Below, one piece after another: positions 42,001 to 50,692 of a stretch of DNA of 64,000 nucleotides; the stretch's first letter is position 1, and every line of letters starts with the position of its first letter. The notes below the pieces were generated by a model. That model was given only the letters and a program-made list of their open reading frames with translations, was not told the origin of the DNA and searched no databases. The position numbers were made by a program, and so were the translations under genes. This DNA comes from Pseudeuparius sepicola (taxonomy: Eukaryota; Arthropoda; Insecta; Coleoptera; Anthribidae): positions 33,480,365 to 33,544,364 of the forward strand of contig OY987304.1 of the NCBI GenBank assembly GCA_963920635.1, read 5' to 3'.

Positions 42001-45000
42001 TTTCAATATAAAAGTTTTCCTCTGTCTTTTAAAATAAACATTCCACGGCCATTAATAGTTTTGCTCCATTTGAGGTTTTTTTAATGTTGCGCGACAATTT
42101 GGCCATGGATGCCGATTTCTTTTACAGCACCACTTAGCTGTCCAAAATTGCCACAATTTTGTTTCTTACGCACAATGAGCGAGAAAATGGCGGTGGTAGA
42201 CCTAAAAAAATCATCCTGTATATTAGAAAAATGAGTGGGTGTTATGGTTTTCAGAAATAAACTTTCGAACTTCTTCGAAAAAAGTCGTTCGGTATGAAAT
42301 CAGAGGAAAGACGCGGTATTTATACATCTATGCATCATTATTTTGGAAAAAGCAGGGTTTTTTCTTCATGTAGTTACAACCAATGGAGCTTCATGGAACA
42401 GAGCTATGTGGAAAAAATTCAACATTTCAGAAGAAAATGTTTCTTGTGAACATGTATGTGAACCATCCAGACAGCTATGGTTTTCTTCTGATTTTCCCCA
42501 TCTAATTAAGAACTTCAGGAATTTAAAATATTTAGTCTAGGCTAATGAATTATAGTTACAAATATTTGTAAAATTTCACAAATAAATTACATTTTCACAC
42601 CTTGTTTTTTATTATTAAATAAACAAAGATCTATTTTAATTCGATATTTCACAAAAGCAATATTTCCCAAATACTCCAGGAAAATAGAGAGCGAATTTTT
42701 TACTTTTGAGATTTTTTACAGAAAAGTGTAGGTTTTGAGGTCAGAGAAAACATATGTTACACCAAAATGATACATTTGATGCTCATAAATATTCAGACCT
42801 CGGAAAACTATACCTACAAGATTTTCCAAGAATTTTCCGCTTTCAACTTCCCATCGACGGAACGATGACTTGCGTTGTCGCTTACCGTTGTTTTATATAA
42901 ATCATGTGTGTATATTAATTTATATACAGTGTGTCCACGGATAGAGTTCACGTAGGGTGTAAATGACAAAAAAGTTTCGAGTTGAAATTTGAGCTTCTGG
43001 GGATCAGCCCTGCTTGGTTTTAAACTAATTTGTGACATAATTTTACTTTCGAAAAATCACGTATGCCTTGGGAATTTTGAAAAAACTAATTTTCCACATC
43101 AGTAAAGTGCCCTTTCTGTAGGTTTTACGGCAAAATGTTATTAAGGAAACTTGTTTAGAATGAAGAACTGACTAGGTTTGCGAAATTTCGAAAGTCTAGG
43201 CTTACTTTGATTTTTTGGTATTTTTTCCCACTTTTCTTCAGAAAAGTGCACTTTGGGTAGCTTTCACATTAAAATGTTATTAAGAAAACTTGTTCACAAT
43301 GAAAAACTGGATAGGTGTGAAAGAATTTCAAAAGCCTAGGTATACTTTGATTTTTTTCTGCTAAAAAATTTAAAACGCATAAAAATTAAAGTAGACCTAG
43401 GCTTTTGAAATTCTTTCACACCTATCCAGTTTTTCATTCTGAACAAGTTTTCTTAATAACATTTTAATGTGAAAGCTACACGAAGTGCACTTTTCTAAAG
43501 AAAAGTGGGAAAAATGCCAAAAAATCAAAGTAGGCCTAGACTTTCGAAATTTCGCAATCCTACTCAGTTCTTCATTCTGAACAAGTTTCCTTAATAACAT
43601 TTTGTCGTAAAACCTACAGAAAGGGCACTTTACTGATGTGGAAAATTAGTTTTTTCAAAATTCCCAAGGCATACGTGATTTTTCGAAAGTAAAATTATGT
43701 CACAAATTAGTTTAAAACCAAGCAGGGCTGATCCCCAGAAGCTCAAATTTCAACTCGAAATTTTTTTGTCATTTACACCCTACGTGAACTCTATCCGTGG
43801 ACACACTGTATATTCTATGAATAATAATTGTTTATGTCCAAAAAATGGTTTTATTTCCCAACTTGATCATAATATGTCCACAAATCACAAATTATTATTT
43901 GCGATAGTTTATTCAGCTCCGTTGTGGGATTAAAACTAGCCAATATAGCCCTATGAATAAAGAACCCGTTATTCATCGATATAGCCAATCGATTTTTATT
44001 TATTTCAGAGCCGTCAGGCATTAATTTCAAAATATATTTGATATAATCCGTGTACCACCCAATATACACATATACAAACATTTAAGTTAATTAATGATTC
44101 ATTGAAAATCATTTTTATTTTAAAGAGCTATTCCGTACATTTTTAGACTCTGTTAGAACACGTGCGCCTCTAGCGGTGTTTTCAAAAAGCTCAATTACAA
44201 GTCCGATTTCAGGCCCATTAGGTTGACAATGCGATTTATCTCCTTCTTATAGCACTCCGTAGTAAGTACTAAATTGTTTTCACTTTTAAATATGTAGGTA
44301 CTTATATAGGACATGTTTCGCAATTGCTTATTCCTACCTAGTTACCACTACCACAAATTTTTCACTTCAAAGATTTTACAATATTTTACCCTCTACAAGA
44401 TACTTAATTTCCTTCGCATTATTATTTATTCAGAAAAAAGGTGGGTTTATGCAAGACAATTTAACGTAATAATTTAATATTAAAGTAACATAAGAATTTA
44501 GTATACAGTTTATGCTGGGATTATTTAATAATTTAAGTCTGCGCAAAAAGATGGGAAATGTCAAAATCAAATTTCCGCACGACATCTATTAGTCCTCGAT
44601 TTAAACAACGGGGGCCCTCTCAGCAATGTAGGACTTCGCCCCTTGGCACAAAAATACAAAATTATAAGTTGGTTAACTTTTACGTTACATTACATTAATT
44701 AATGCTGCATAAACACTCCCATTGAATAACATATATTTTAATGTCTGTCTTACGTTATGTTAATGTTAAATTACGTTAAATTGTCTTGCATAAACCCACC
44801 TAAAGAGCTTTTATAAAATATCGTTTTGTTACTAGCATCAATCTTAATGTATTTTTGGTTTTAAATACTGTTCTGACATTAAATTAAAATGATTGCCTAT
44901 GCGTTTTAGCTTATCTGATAGGCCAGGAATATAAGAAATGATTAAATTTATGGTTGGTCCACCAAATCCTTTTCTCAAATTCTATTAGCATTATTTTGTT

Positions 45001-46172
45001 GGCAATCCTGAAAAACTTGCTCAACAAATTTAATAGGATAACTATTTTTCTCAAGAACATGTTTTTGTTTAATTTCCTCCTCAAATTTTGTGTTATATTA
45101 TGGAATTTCCTTACCTTGTGGGATGGCCCTCTTGGCCTGTGTGTAGAACATCAAGTACAATCCAGAGAACGGGGCATCCCGGAAAAGTGTCGGAACCAAG
45201 CCACAGGTCATGCCCTTGATACCCTCAGTTCTGTATATCTCCTTCAACGCCTGCCCTACGCCATTGTAGTTGTACACTCCACTCTCGAACCTGGTTTTTA
45301 CAACAGTCACAGGAATGAGAGCCGCGCCACTCATACAACGAGCAATCACGCCCATCGCCATCGATTCCACTGCAGTGGGGTTTTCGTCGAAGTAGTGTGT
45401 TTTCAGGTAGTCGAGGGAGCAAAAATACAAGCCGACTCCTGGCACACATCTTGTTATAGACTGAAAATAGAGCCACAGTAAGTATTGTCATTTACAAGAT
45501 ATACTCTCAAATATTCTATTATGGTTCTGCTGTATTCATAGTCTTGAGCACCTCTAATCACAAAAATAAGACTTACCGGTGTCATTCCTCTCCACAGTCC
45601 CTTCAAGTGTTCATGCTGCAATATATTTGTGAAAATTGAGACCATGCCAATGTTACCCTGGCGACCACTGAAAAAGACCATAAATATCCACATTATAGGT
45701 ACAGTTTGACAAAATTATTATTTATAACATAAAGTATTTTTTGACATACCTAATATATGACAACCTCTAGCCCAGAACAAGAGCAATTTTGCCAGTACAT
45801 AATACATGGTAATTTAGAAGTGTCCAAAAATAGTGAATGATAATTCTAATTACTATTTATTTCCCGAATAAATGGCACGGAGTATAGTCAGATCTAATCT
45901 TTTATATCAGAAATGTGAAATCTGCTACTCATAACTTACTTGATTATTGCTGTGGTTGGGTTCTGAAGACGGGTTTTGACCAAATCAAGAGGCTGGAACA
46001 ACACAGTTGAGAATGTTCCGGAAAAAGATCCGGCTACGAAAGCTTTCACTAGGGGATACTGTAAAATGAAAACAAATTAATGTTAGCACCAAAATCACAA
46101 ACACAAAATGACAAAAATCATTAAACCCTCCCAGAACTGACTGTGGTTACTTACTTGTGAAACGATATCCAT
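35771..46172 (-). CDS. Slc25a38: SLC25A38 mitochondrial glycine carrier
   Basis: Inner-membrane carrier that brings glycine into mitochondria for 5-aminolevulinate synthesis, the first haem step (yeast Hem25). Five coding exons on the minus strand: 46155-46172, 45940-46058, 45577-45667, 45115-45460, 35771-36057; all GT-AG with matching phases. The total is 861 nt, 286 residues, near the family's ~300. Three carrier repeats are visible: [25 protein letters not shown] (the second repeat's variant signature as in human SLC25A38) and [13 protein letters not shown], plus the family block [13 protein letters not shown] and the ending [14 protein letters not shown]. Start [13 protein letters not shown] is short but natural. 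The last intron is 9,057 bp and contains Urod on the other strand. Confidence 0.95.
36058..37047. other. left part of SLC25A38 last intron
   Basis: No coding region. 36806-36944 is bordered by a 12-bp inverted pair (TCACTTGGAACA). A transposon-like end ATCACCCTG-TA lies at about 37000. Confidence 0.4.
37048..38107. mobile_element. possible TA-flanked MITE, 1.06 kb
   Basis: Begins TA-CAGAGTGATTCA and ends TGAATCACCCTG-TA (11 of 12 inverted). Such CAGGGTG ends are common in insect Tc1/mariner-type MITEs. No interior symmetry checked. Confidence 0.45.
38108..38867. other. intronic spacer left of Urod
   Basis: No gene. 38650-38690 contains an inverted pair GCGCGGCCAACG / CGTTGGCCGCG. Confidence 0.4.
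38876..39339. mobile_element. hAT-like MITE in the Urod upstream region, 8-bp TSD
   Basis: CAGAGAAATGGAGTAGGGAG at the left, exact inverted copy at the right (24-bp terminal inverted repeats). Perfect 8-bp duplication AATGAAAC at 38868-38875 and 39340-39347. 464 bp. The interior has a G+C-rich block (39060-39200) of CGCGAA-type words. Ends 228 bp before the Urod ATG. Confidence 0.93.
39348..39567 (+). promoter_or_regulatory. Urod proximal upstream region
   Basis: The 220 bp between the MITE and the start codon must contain the 5' UTR and perhaps the core promoter. No clear TATA box. The start context is CCAAAAATGG, a good insect Kozak match. Confidence 0.4.
39568..40638 (+). CDS. Urod: uroporphyrinogen decarboxylase
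   Basis: Cytosolic enzyme that removes four carboxyl groups from uroporphyrinogen III to give coproporphyrinogen III, the fifth step of haem synthesis. Complete 356-codon uninterrupted frame (human 367). Signatures: [16 protein letters not shown] (active-site Arg), [15 protein letters not shown] (catalytic Asp), [20 protein letters not shown] (with the active-site Tyr), [13 protein letters not shown] (Ser), and NLGHGIYPD (active-site His). All expected catalytic residues are present, so it should be active. It lies on the plus strand, wholly inside the last intron of minus-strand SLC25A38, 3.5 kb from one exon and 4.5 kb from the other. Intronless, but not obviously a recent retrocopy: no poly(A) tract or target duplication seen. 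Confidence 0.97.
   Translation: MEPKNFPPLKNDRILRAARGEKPDKIPIWIMRQAGRYLPEYLEISKKHGFFEVCQTPELACEVTLLPIRRFDLDAAIIFSDILVIPQALGMEVKMVPGTGPVFPHPLTLETLSTLQPNGAVDKLKYVGDALTLTRHKLEGKVPLLGFTGAPWTLMSYMIEGGGSKTYSKSKKWLYEHSEQASKLLTLLTDVIIDYLVMQIKAGAQMVQIFDSNAEYLNKWLYNKFCLPVLKRISTEVRAKLEASNVETVPMILFAKGAHYCFEELANLGYEVLGVDWTIPPKRARELIANKNITLQGNLDPCALYAPKEDLVALVKNMVTDFGAERYIANLGHGIYPDGPIESVKAFIQAVHNFEV
40639..41034. other. Urod 3' flank
   Basis: Contains the 3' UTR; no canonical AATAAA close to the stop (AATAAT at about 40718). Confidence 0.4.
41035..42540 (+). pseudogene. P-element-like (THAP9-type) transposase relic
   Basis: Fragments in order: a THAP half-domain ([19 protein letters not shown], 41055-41140), a linker exon with [20 protein letters not shown] (41270-41330), [13 protein letters not shown] (41380-41420), then after an inserted palindromic MITE the catalytic-region block [28 protein letters not shown] and [20 protein letters not shown] (42365-42535). 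The ASWNRAMWK and SDFPHLIK words are typical of P and THAP9 transposases. Frameshifts, stops and large deletions make it inactive. It lies within the SLC25A38 intron, 400 bp beyond Urod. Confidence 0.85.
41463..42218. mobile_element. palindromic MITE, ~300-bp arms, TA-flanked
   Basis: Starts TA-CAGGATGATTTTTTTAGG and ends with its inverted copy before TA. Left arm 41463-41780 and right arm about 41920-42218 pair with small indels. Inserted into the P-like relic. Same terminal word as the MITE at 21971. Confidence 0.9.
42541..42926. other. spacer
   Basis: Nothing recognised. Confidence 0.4.
42927..43808. mobile_element. 882-bp near-perfect palindromic element, TA-flanked
   Basis: Starts TA-CAGTGTGTCCACGG, ends CCGTGGACACACTG-TA. 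Arms of about 430 bp (42927-43357 and 43382-43808) match at more than 95% by eye around a ~25-bp centre. Inner arms also contain two tandem copies of a ~120-bp block (AAAATGTTATTAAG(G/A)AAACTTGTT). No protein frame that is not shared by both arms. Confidence 0.92.
43809..44439. other. spacer
   Basis: No gene; contains the GCGCCTCTAGCGGTG word at 44164 shared with about 18390. Confidence 0.4.
44440..44800. mobile_element. MITE family copy 1 (GGTGGGTTTATGC ends)
   Basis: Ends GGTGGGTTTATGCAAGACAA and its inverted copy, about 36-bp terminal repeats. Second copy at 49254-49771. Confidence 0.88.
44801..45114. other. right end of the SLC25A38 last intron
   Basis: Between the MITE and the exon 4 donor; nothing else seen. 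Confidence 0.4.
45115..45460 (-). CDS. Slc25a38: SLC25A38 exon 4 (second carrier repeat)
   Basis: Acceptor ctattttcag, donor CAAG|gtaagg. Reads [20 protein letters not shown] through [13 protein letters not shown] to [20 protein letters not shown]. Confidence 0.95.
45577..45667 (-). CDS. Slc25a38: SLC25A38 exon 3
   Basis: Acceptor ctttttcag, donor CACCG|gtaagt. Encodes [20 protein letters not shown] then [10 protein letters not shown]. Its first base completes an Asn codon. Confidence 0.93.
45940..46058 (-). CDS. Slc25a38: SLC25A38 exon 2 (first carrier repeat)
   Basis: Encodes [20 protein letters not shown] then [15 protein letters not shown]. Donor ATCAA|gtaag leaves two bases of a split codon. 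Confidence 0.95.
46155..46172 (-). CDS. Slc25a38: SLC25A38 first coding exon
   Basis: Six codons, MDIVSQ, then gtaagt. Phase 0 with the next exon. The ATG follows AAAAG. A further upstream coding exon is not needed but cannot be excluded. Confidence 0.8.
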
Positions 46173-48044
46173 CTTTTAAGTACGATCTGCCTATCAGTCT
46201 TCAAAATATATTGAGATAATCTCGGAATTTGCAAATTTGGCCAAAGAATCCAAGTACTAAAGTATTTACAAAGTATCAGAGTAATCGGAGTAGTAGATCG
46301 GGTTAACTCTGAACTTCTTTACAATGGTCATCATTTCAACTTTCAAGAATGAATACATTTGAACTGTTTGTAATGAATCCGAGAAACAAAGTTAAAAGAG
46401 AAGTGTCTATATAAAAGCGCTTTTGTTTTGAACGCTACTTTAAAATTTTGAAGCAAACACTTGGAAAAACTGCGCTACAAGAAGTATGACTAGGACCACG
46501 ACAGAGTTTAGTTGCAACTGAAAGTACTGGAATGCATATCTTTCTTTTATATGTTTTCGAGTAAAGGTCAAGAGATAAGCTGGTGATAAGTTAGACCCCC
46601 AAGATTGTTTTTATTTGAATTTATTTTCATTTGGAGGTGTTTAAATATTTGTCAGTTTTTCTATGATAATTTGTAAACATGTGAACTATAGAAAGAATAC
46701 ATTTTTCGCAGTAATCACACCTTTTGAAAAAAAATTGTAAATGTATAAAAATTTGCAACTCATTTATCACAGTAGGTACTTAATTCCTTGTTTTTCTAGA
46801 GTTTCGTTTTATAGATTAATACATTATAATACCTATGATGTATAGATAGTACTTTCCTTTCCAAAACAGGTTATAAAAAAATATGTAAGTAGTAACTATA
46901 TATGTATATAAATTCGCACATTTGATATAAAATGTGTTTTCTTGAAATCGGCAGTAGAGTGTCCCAAAATCGTCATTAAAAGCACAGAAATCGTACAATA
47001 ATGGGCTACATTATTGTACGATTTTTTCAATAAGTAGGCCTTGGCGAGATGTAAACATCAAACGTCAGACGCGGAGAAATCACCCATCAAAAGTGACCAA
47101 ATATTCAAAACCTGGCCATTAAGGGCCCATTTAAGTTTTCGTACACATAGCGAAATTGTTACCAATAGCAGCGCAATCTTTCAGTATGAATATTTTAGTA
47201 GGTTTGAATGTCAATAGATTTGTTATGGAAGCTGCACAACAAGCAGCAGTTTGGTTCTTCTGTTCGAAGGCGCCGTGTCTTGTCATACTTGACACTTGAC
47301 CTAGGTAGAGCGATCGTCAAAGTCAAATAATGCCGTGCGTAGTCGGTTCATGGACGGGTGATCCCGTATGATTATTTTCTTGCCAAATAAAACATGTTTT
47401 TTCCGATTTCAAAAAATATATAATATGTACCTCGGCACTGTTTATTTGCCTCGGCCAGAGGCCTCGGCAACTAAATTCCACGAGTCATAAAAAGTTGAAC
47501 TCCAGTGCCTTGGTACATAAATAACTATTACGTTCATCACTTTGAAAACAAATAGACTGTGAACCTCATAAAAAATATACCTATAATCAAAGATAAGACT
47601 GCTGTTTTGGCGAAAAAAAAAAACTATAATGTGAAACAAAAAAGTATGAGGAATGTGGGGAGAAAAGGTAAACTCTGAAGTATATTAGTGAAGACCAAGC
47701 TGAACAACCAAAATGAAATTATAGGTACTTATATTTAAACTATTTTTGTTTTCAAAATACCTATGTAGAGTTCCTTTTTAATATTTTGTTTGACTACAAA
47801 TACTTAATAAGATACCCTGGAGGATATATTATATTGTGGGAGAAGGAAGAATAATGGCAAATGGTAGGTACTGTATATTATTAGGTGCTCTTTTTTATTT
47901 TCACAAAGTAATATCTTCGAAATTTTCCTTGGCACAAAAAAAATGGTTGCTTTAATCGGTGATCATAGACTATAATCACTGCTTTACTCTGTCATGGTTA
48001 TGTAAATATACTTTTGCAACCAGGTAACATCTTGTTTGCAAAAA
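46173..48044. other. SLC25A38 5' flank and spacer
   Basis: Must contain the SLC25A38 5' UTR and promoter; no motif can be fixed. 46993-47026 is a short hairpin (ATTGTACGATTTTT-type). No coding frame recognised. Confidence 0.4.
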
Positions 48045-48221
48045 CTAAGTCGTTCCCAAGCTTGCAAACTTATTAACAACTGTGCTATTTTCATCACTCC
48101 ATTGCGAACTTACATCTTCCAAAATATCTTTGAGGCCAGGGATCAAAGGCTGACCCTCGGGGGCCCCGTCTGACCCAACCTCTACATTTTTATCTTGAGG
48201 CAACTCTATTTCGGCTAGCAT
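48045..48221 (-). CDS. unrecognised small ORF, 58 codons
   Basis: Minus strand: MLAEIELPQDKNVEVGSDGA ... PLIPGLKDILEDVSSQWSDE ... VVNKFASLGTT-stop. Acidic, G+C-richer than its flanks, with coding-like codon choice. A splice donor GAAGAT|gtaagt lies inside (near 48110), so it may instead be a first exon. I do not recognise the family. Confidence 0.35.
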   Translation of the reverse strand: MLAEIELPQDKNVEVGSDGAPEGQPLIPGLKDILEDVSSQWSDENSTVVNKFASLGTT

Positions 48222-48528
48222 ATCACATTAATTTAGTCTGCTGGTTTTATCTTTTATGCGGAAGCATGATTTATCGTTTGTCGTAGCGGAGTAGATTTTT
48301 AAGTAGCTGGAATTTATGAATTAAACAAAAAGTAGCCTATTTTTATCGTCTAAAATTTGGAATTTAAATTTTGTGGAGGTCATAATTGTAGGTTATAACC
48401 CTAGCCGTCACGAGTCACGACTGTCACGAGTGTCACCTGACTAACCTTGACCCACGATACACGTATCGTGCCTTGACCACAAGCGTTTAGAGTCTGGCCA
48501 TTGATTAAGGTACGAATTCCTTATTCAA

Positions 48529-48625
48529 TGGTCTGGCCCATGGCCTCCTACGATTTACGGCTCACTTCGCGTCCTTTCCCTACGATTTACGGCTCACTTC
48601 GCGTCCTTTCTGGCCTGCTCATTGA
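48529..48625. repeat. dispersed G+C-rich repeat with 32-bp tandem duplication
   Basis: 48547-48578 and 48579-48610 are identical 32-mers starting CCTACGATTTACGGCTCACT. The locus matches the reverse complement of about 55402-55465, where the 32-mer is single. Confidence 0.88.
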
Positions 48626-48735
48626 AGTAGGGGGCGCCACCAACCGTACCAATTTCAAGATGGCCACCGAAGTCATTTTTCATACATATACATAACCTAA
48701 AAATTGCGCGCCGTGTTCAATTTATGGATAAAGAC

Positions 48736-48760
48736 CAGAGAAATGGAGGAGGTTTCTCTG
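48736..48760. mobile_element. 25-bp hAT remnant with 8-bp TSD
   Basis: CAGAGAAATGGAGG runs to TTTCTCTG. The first 13 and last 8 bases equal the ends of the hAT-like MITE at 38876-39339. Flanked by perfect 8-bp repeats ATAAAGAC at 48728-48735 and 48761-48768. Confidence 0.85.
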
Positions 48761-48768
48761 ATAAAGAC

Positions 48769-49253
48769 GTTGATTGATTCCTTCCTCCATCGACGATGAA
48801 GATAAAATAATAATTACTATTATGAATTAAAAACCTCTAAACTGCTGAGATAAACAAGCCGATTACTAGGATCTTGCGATAAAAGGGATAGCGGCAAATC
48901 GCGGCTGTGTTTACGAACGCGTGCGTGACGCCGTGTTCTTTCTGCTTTTCCAAAAAGAAATACAATTTTTATATTAGATTTTCCTCACTGTTGACCAGTG
49001 CTTCGAAATTTATGAAACAGTTACCTGTAAACTAAACAGATAGTTGCAAACAAATACATATACAATATGATTGTATAGGCACCTATGTAGCTTGCAATTT
49101 GGTTCTGTTCAAAGAACTGCTTCTGTGTGGGGACACAACCGGAATAGAATATATGATGGAATATGGAATTCATTGCTGATAGGATGAAGTATTTTATGAG
49201 TATTATCCTTGTTTAAACTAGGATATTATTACCGAATTCTGATATATTCTGAA
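48769..49253. other. spacer
   Basis: No gene seen. Confidence 0.4.
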
Positions 49254-49771
49254 GGTGGGTTTATAAGACAATTTAACGTAATTTAATATCAACGTAACGT
49301 AACATAAGAATTTAGTATACCCTTTATGCAAGGATTATTTACTAATTTTAAGTCTGTGCAAAAACGGGAAATGACAAAATCAAATTTTTGCACGAAATCT
49401 ATTAGCGTTGGGTGAAGAAACCTTCAGTCAACGCTATTAGTCCTCGATTTCAACACTGGAGGCCTCTTGGGCCAAGTAGAACTTCGGCCCCTGGACACAA
49501 AAATACAAAACCTAACCCATAACCATCCTAAATAATAAACAACCAGTGCTAGTGAGTTTTTGTTTTCACTAGTTGTGAGTTTTTTCTTAATGTTGGCAAT
49601 GAAATTACACATGTAGATTTTTTTAAATTTTAACGTAAAAAAAAGTTGTTAACTTTTACGTTACATTAAATTATGCCGCATAAACGCTCCCATTGAATAG
49701 CATATATATTAACTTCTCTCCTACGTTACGTTAATGTTAAATTATGTTATATTGGCTTGCATAAACCCACC
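49254..49771. mobile_element. MITE family copy 2
   Basis: Same ends and order as 44440-44800 but about 157 bp longer, because of a 35-bp hairpin insertion (49406-49440) and about 110 bp of extra sequence at 49510-49650. Confidence 0.88.
49406..49433. mobile_element. 28-bp hairpin insertion with 7-bp direct repeat
   Basis: CGTTGGGTGAAG, loop AAAC, CTTCAGTCAACG, flanked by CTATTAG on both sides (49399-49405, 49434-49440). MITE copy 1 has a single CTATTAG at the matching site, so this is a true insertion. Confidence 0.8.
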
Positions 49772-50692
49772 GTAAGGTGCCAAACTTTTATAGATAATAT
49801 TAAATCAACAATCTACAGAAATCTGGCCAGGAAAATCGTCAGATTATTGATGTATGGATGGACTAAAAGATTAATAACGCACTTATAGGATTTTCTGTTC
49901 TGATGCACAAACCTAAATTGCCAGTGGTATAGCCTACACATCGAAAACTGCTGCGTATTCCTTCTTGAAAAATGCCCGGACTATGAACAGCAAACTACAA
50001 ATATATTTTGTTATTATCAATATAGGTACTTACTTCTATTTTGTACTTATTGTAACAAAATGTGGAATTTTCAGCAGTTTTTTCCTGTACCTGTAGGTAT
50101 TTTGTTTGGATCGGGAACACATCAAATTAAGCCAAAGACATCGAAGCATTTGTTTTAATTTTAAAAAGTGGGTGATGTATAGAGCGTTCTGTAATTATTG
50201 GAAAAGTTGGTTAAAAAGCTTTTCACTCAAAACGATGTAAAAAGAGGTCACAGTCCGAACAGTTGAAGAAAAACATCAGGACTGTATTTGTAAGGTTATT
50301 TCTCTACAGGAAATATTGGGATGTTGGACAGTGATAGGCTACAAACACAACATAACATGCTTTTAATATCAATAAATTTATTCCACTAAAAATACATATT
50401 AGATATGGTGACAGCTTAAGATTTTGTCCTACCCGTGAGACAGAAAATTGGGCCTCTTCCACGTAGAAAAAATTAAAAAGTACCTATAACTTCTACCGAG
50501 GTAAAGTGTCGATGGTATTTTTTTAAAAGGGCGAATACGGATTGGGGATTATACAGGAGGAGCTAAAAACTGCTTTCAGTATTCCAAAAAGTTGCTTCTT
50601 TTTTGCATAAATAAAATAAAGTCTTATTTTTAAAAATGGTTATTTTTTGAAAAAAAAAAAACAAAATGTGGATATTTGTCCTTTTGACACAT
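49772..50692. other. spacer
   Basis: Nothing recognised. Confidence 0.4.

Noticed and set aside
41463..42218. Long intron of a working P-like gene
   Set aside because: It has TA-flanked inverted ends and palindromic arms, so it is an inserted MITE, and the surrounding frame is already broken.
44954..45481. 175-codon plus-strand ORF
   Set aside because: It is the antisense shadow of SLC25A38 exon 4, whose minus-strand frame has family motifs.
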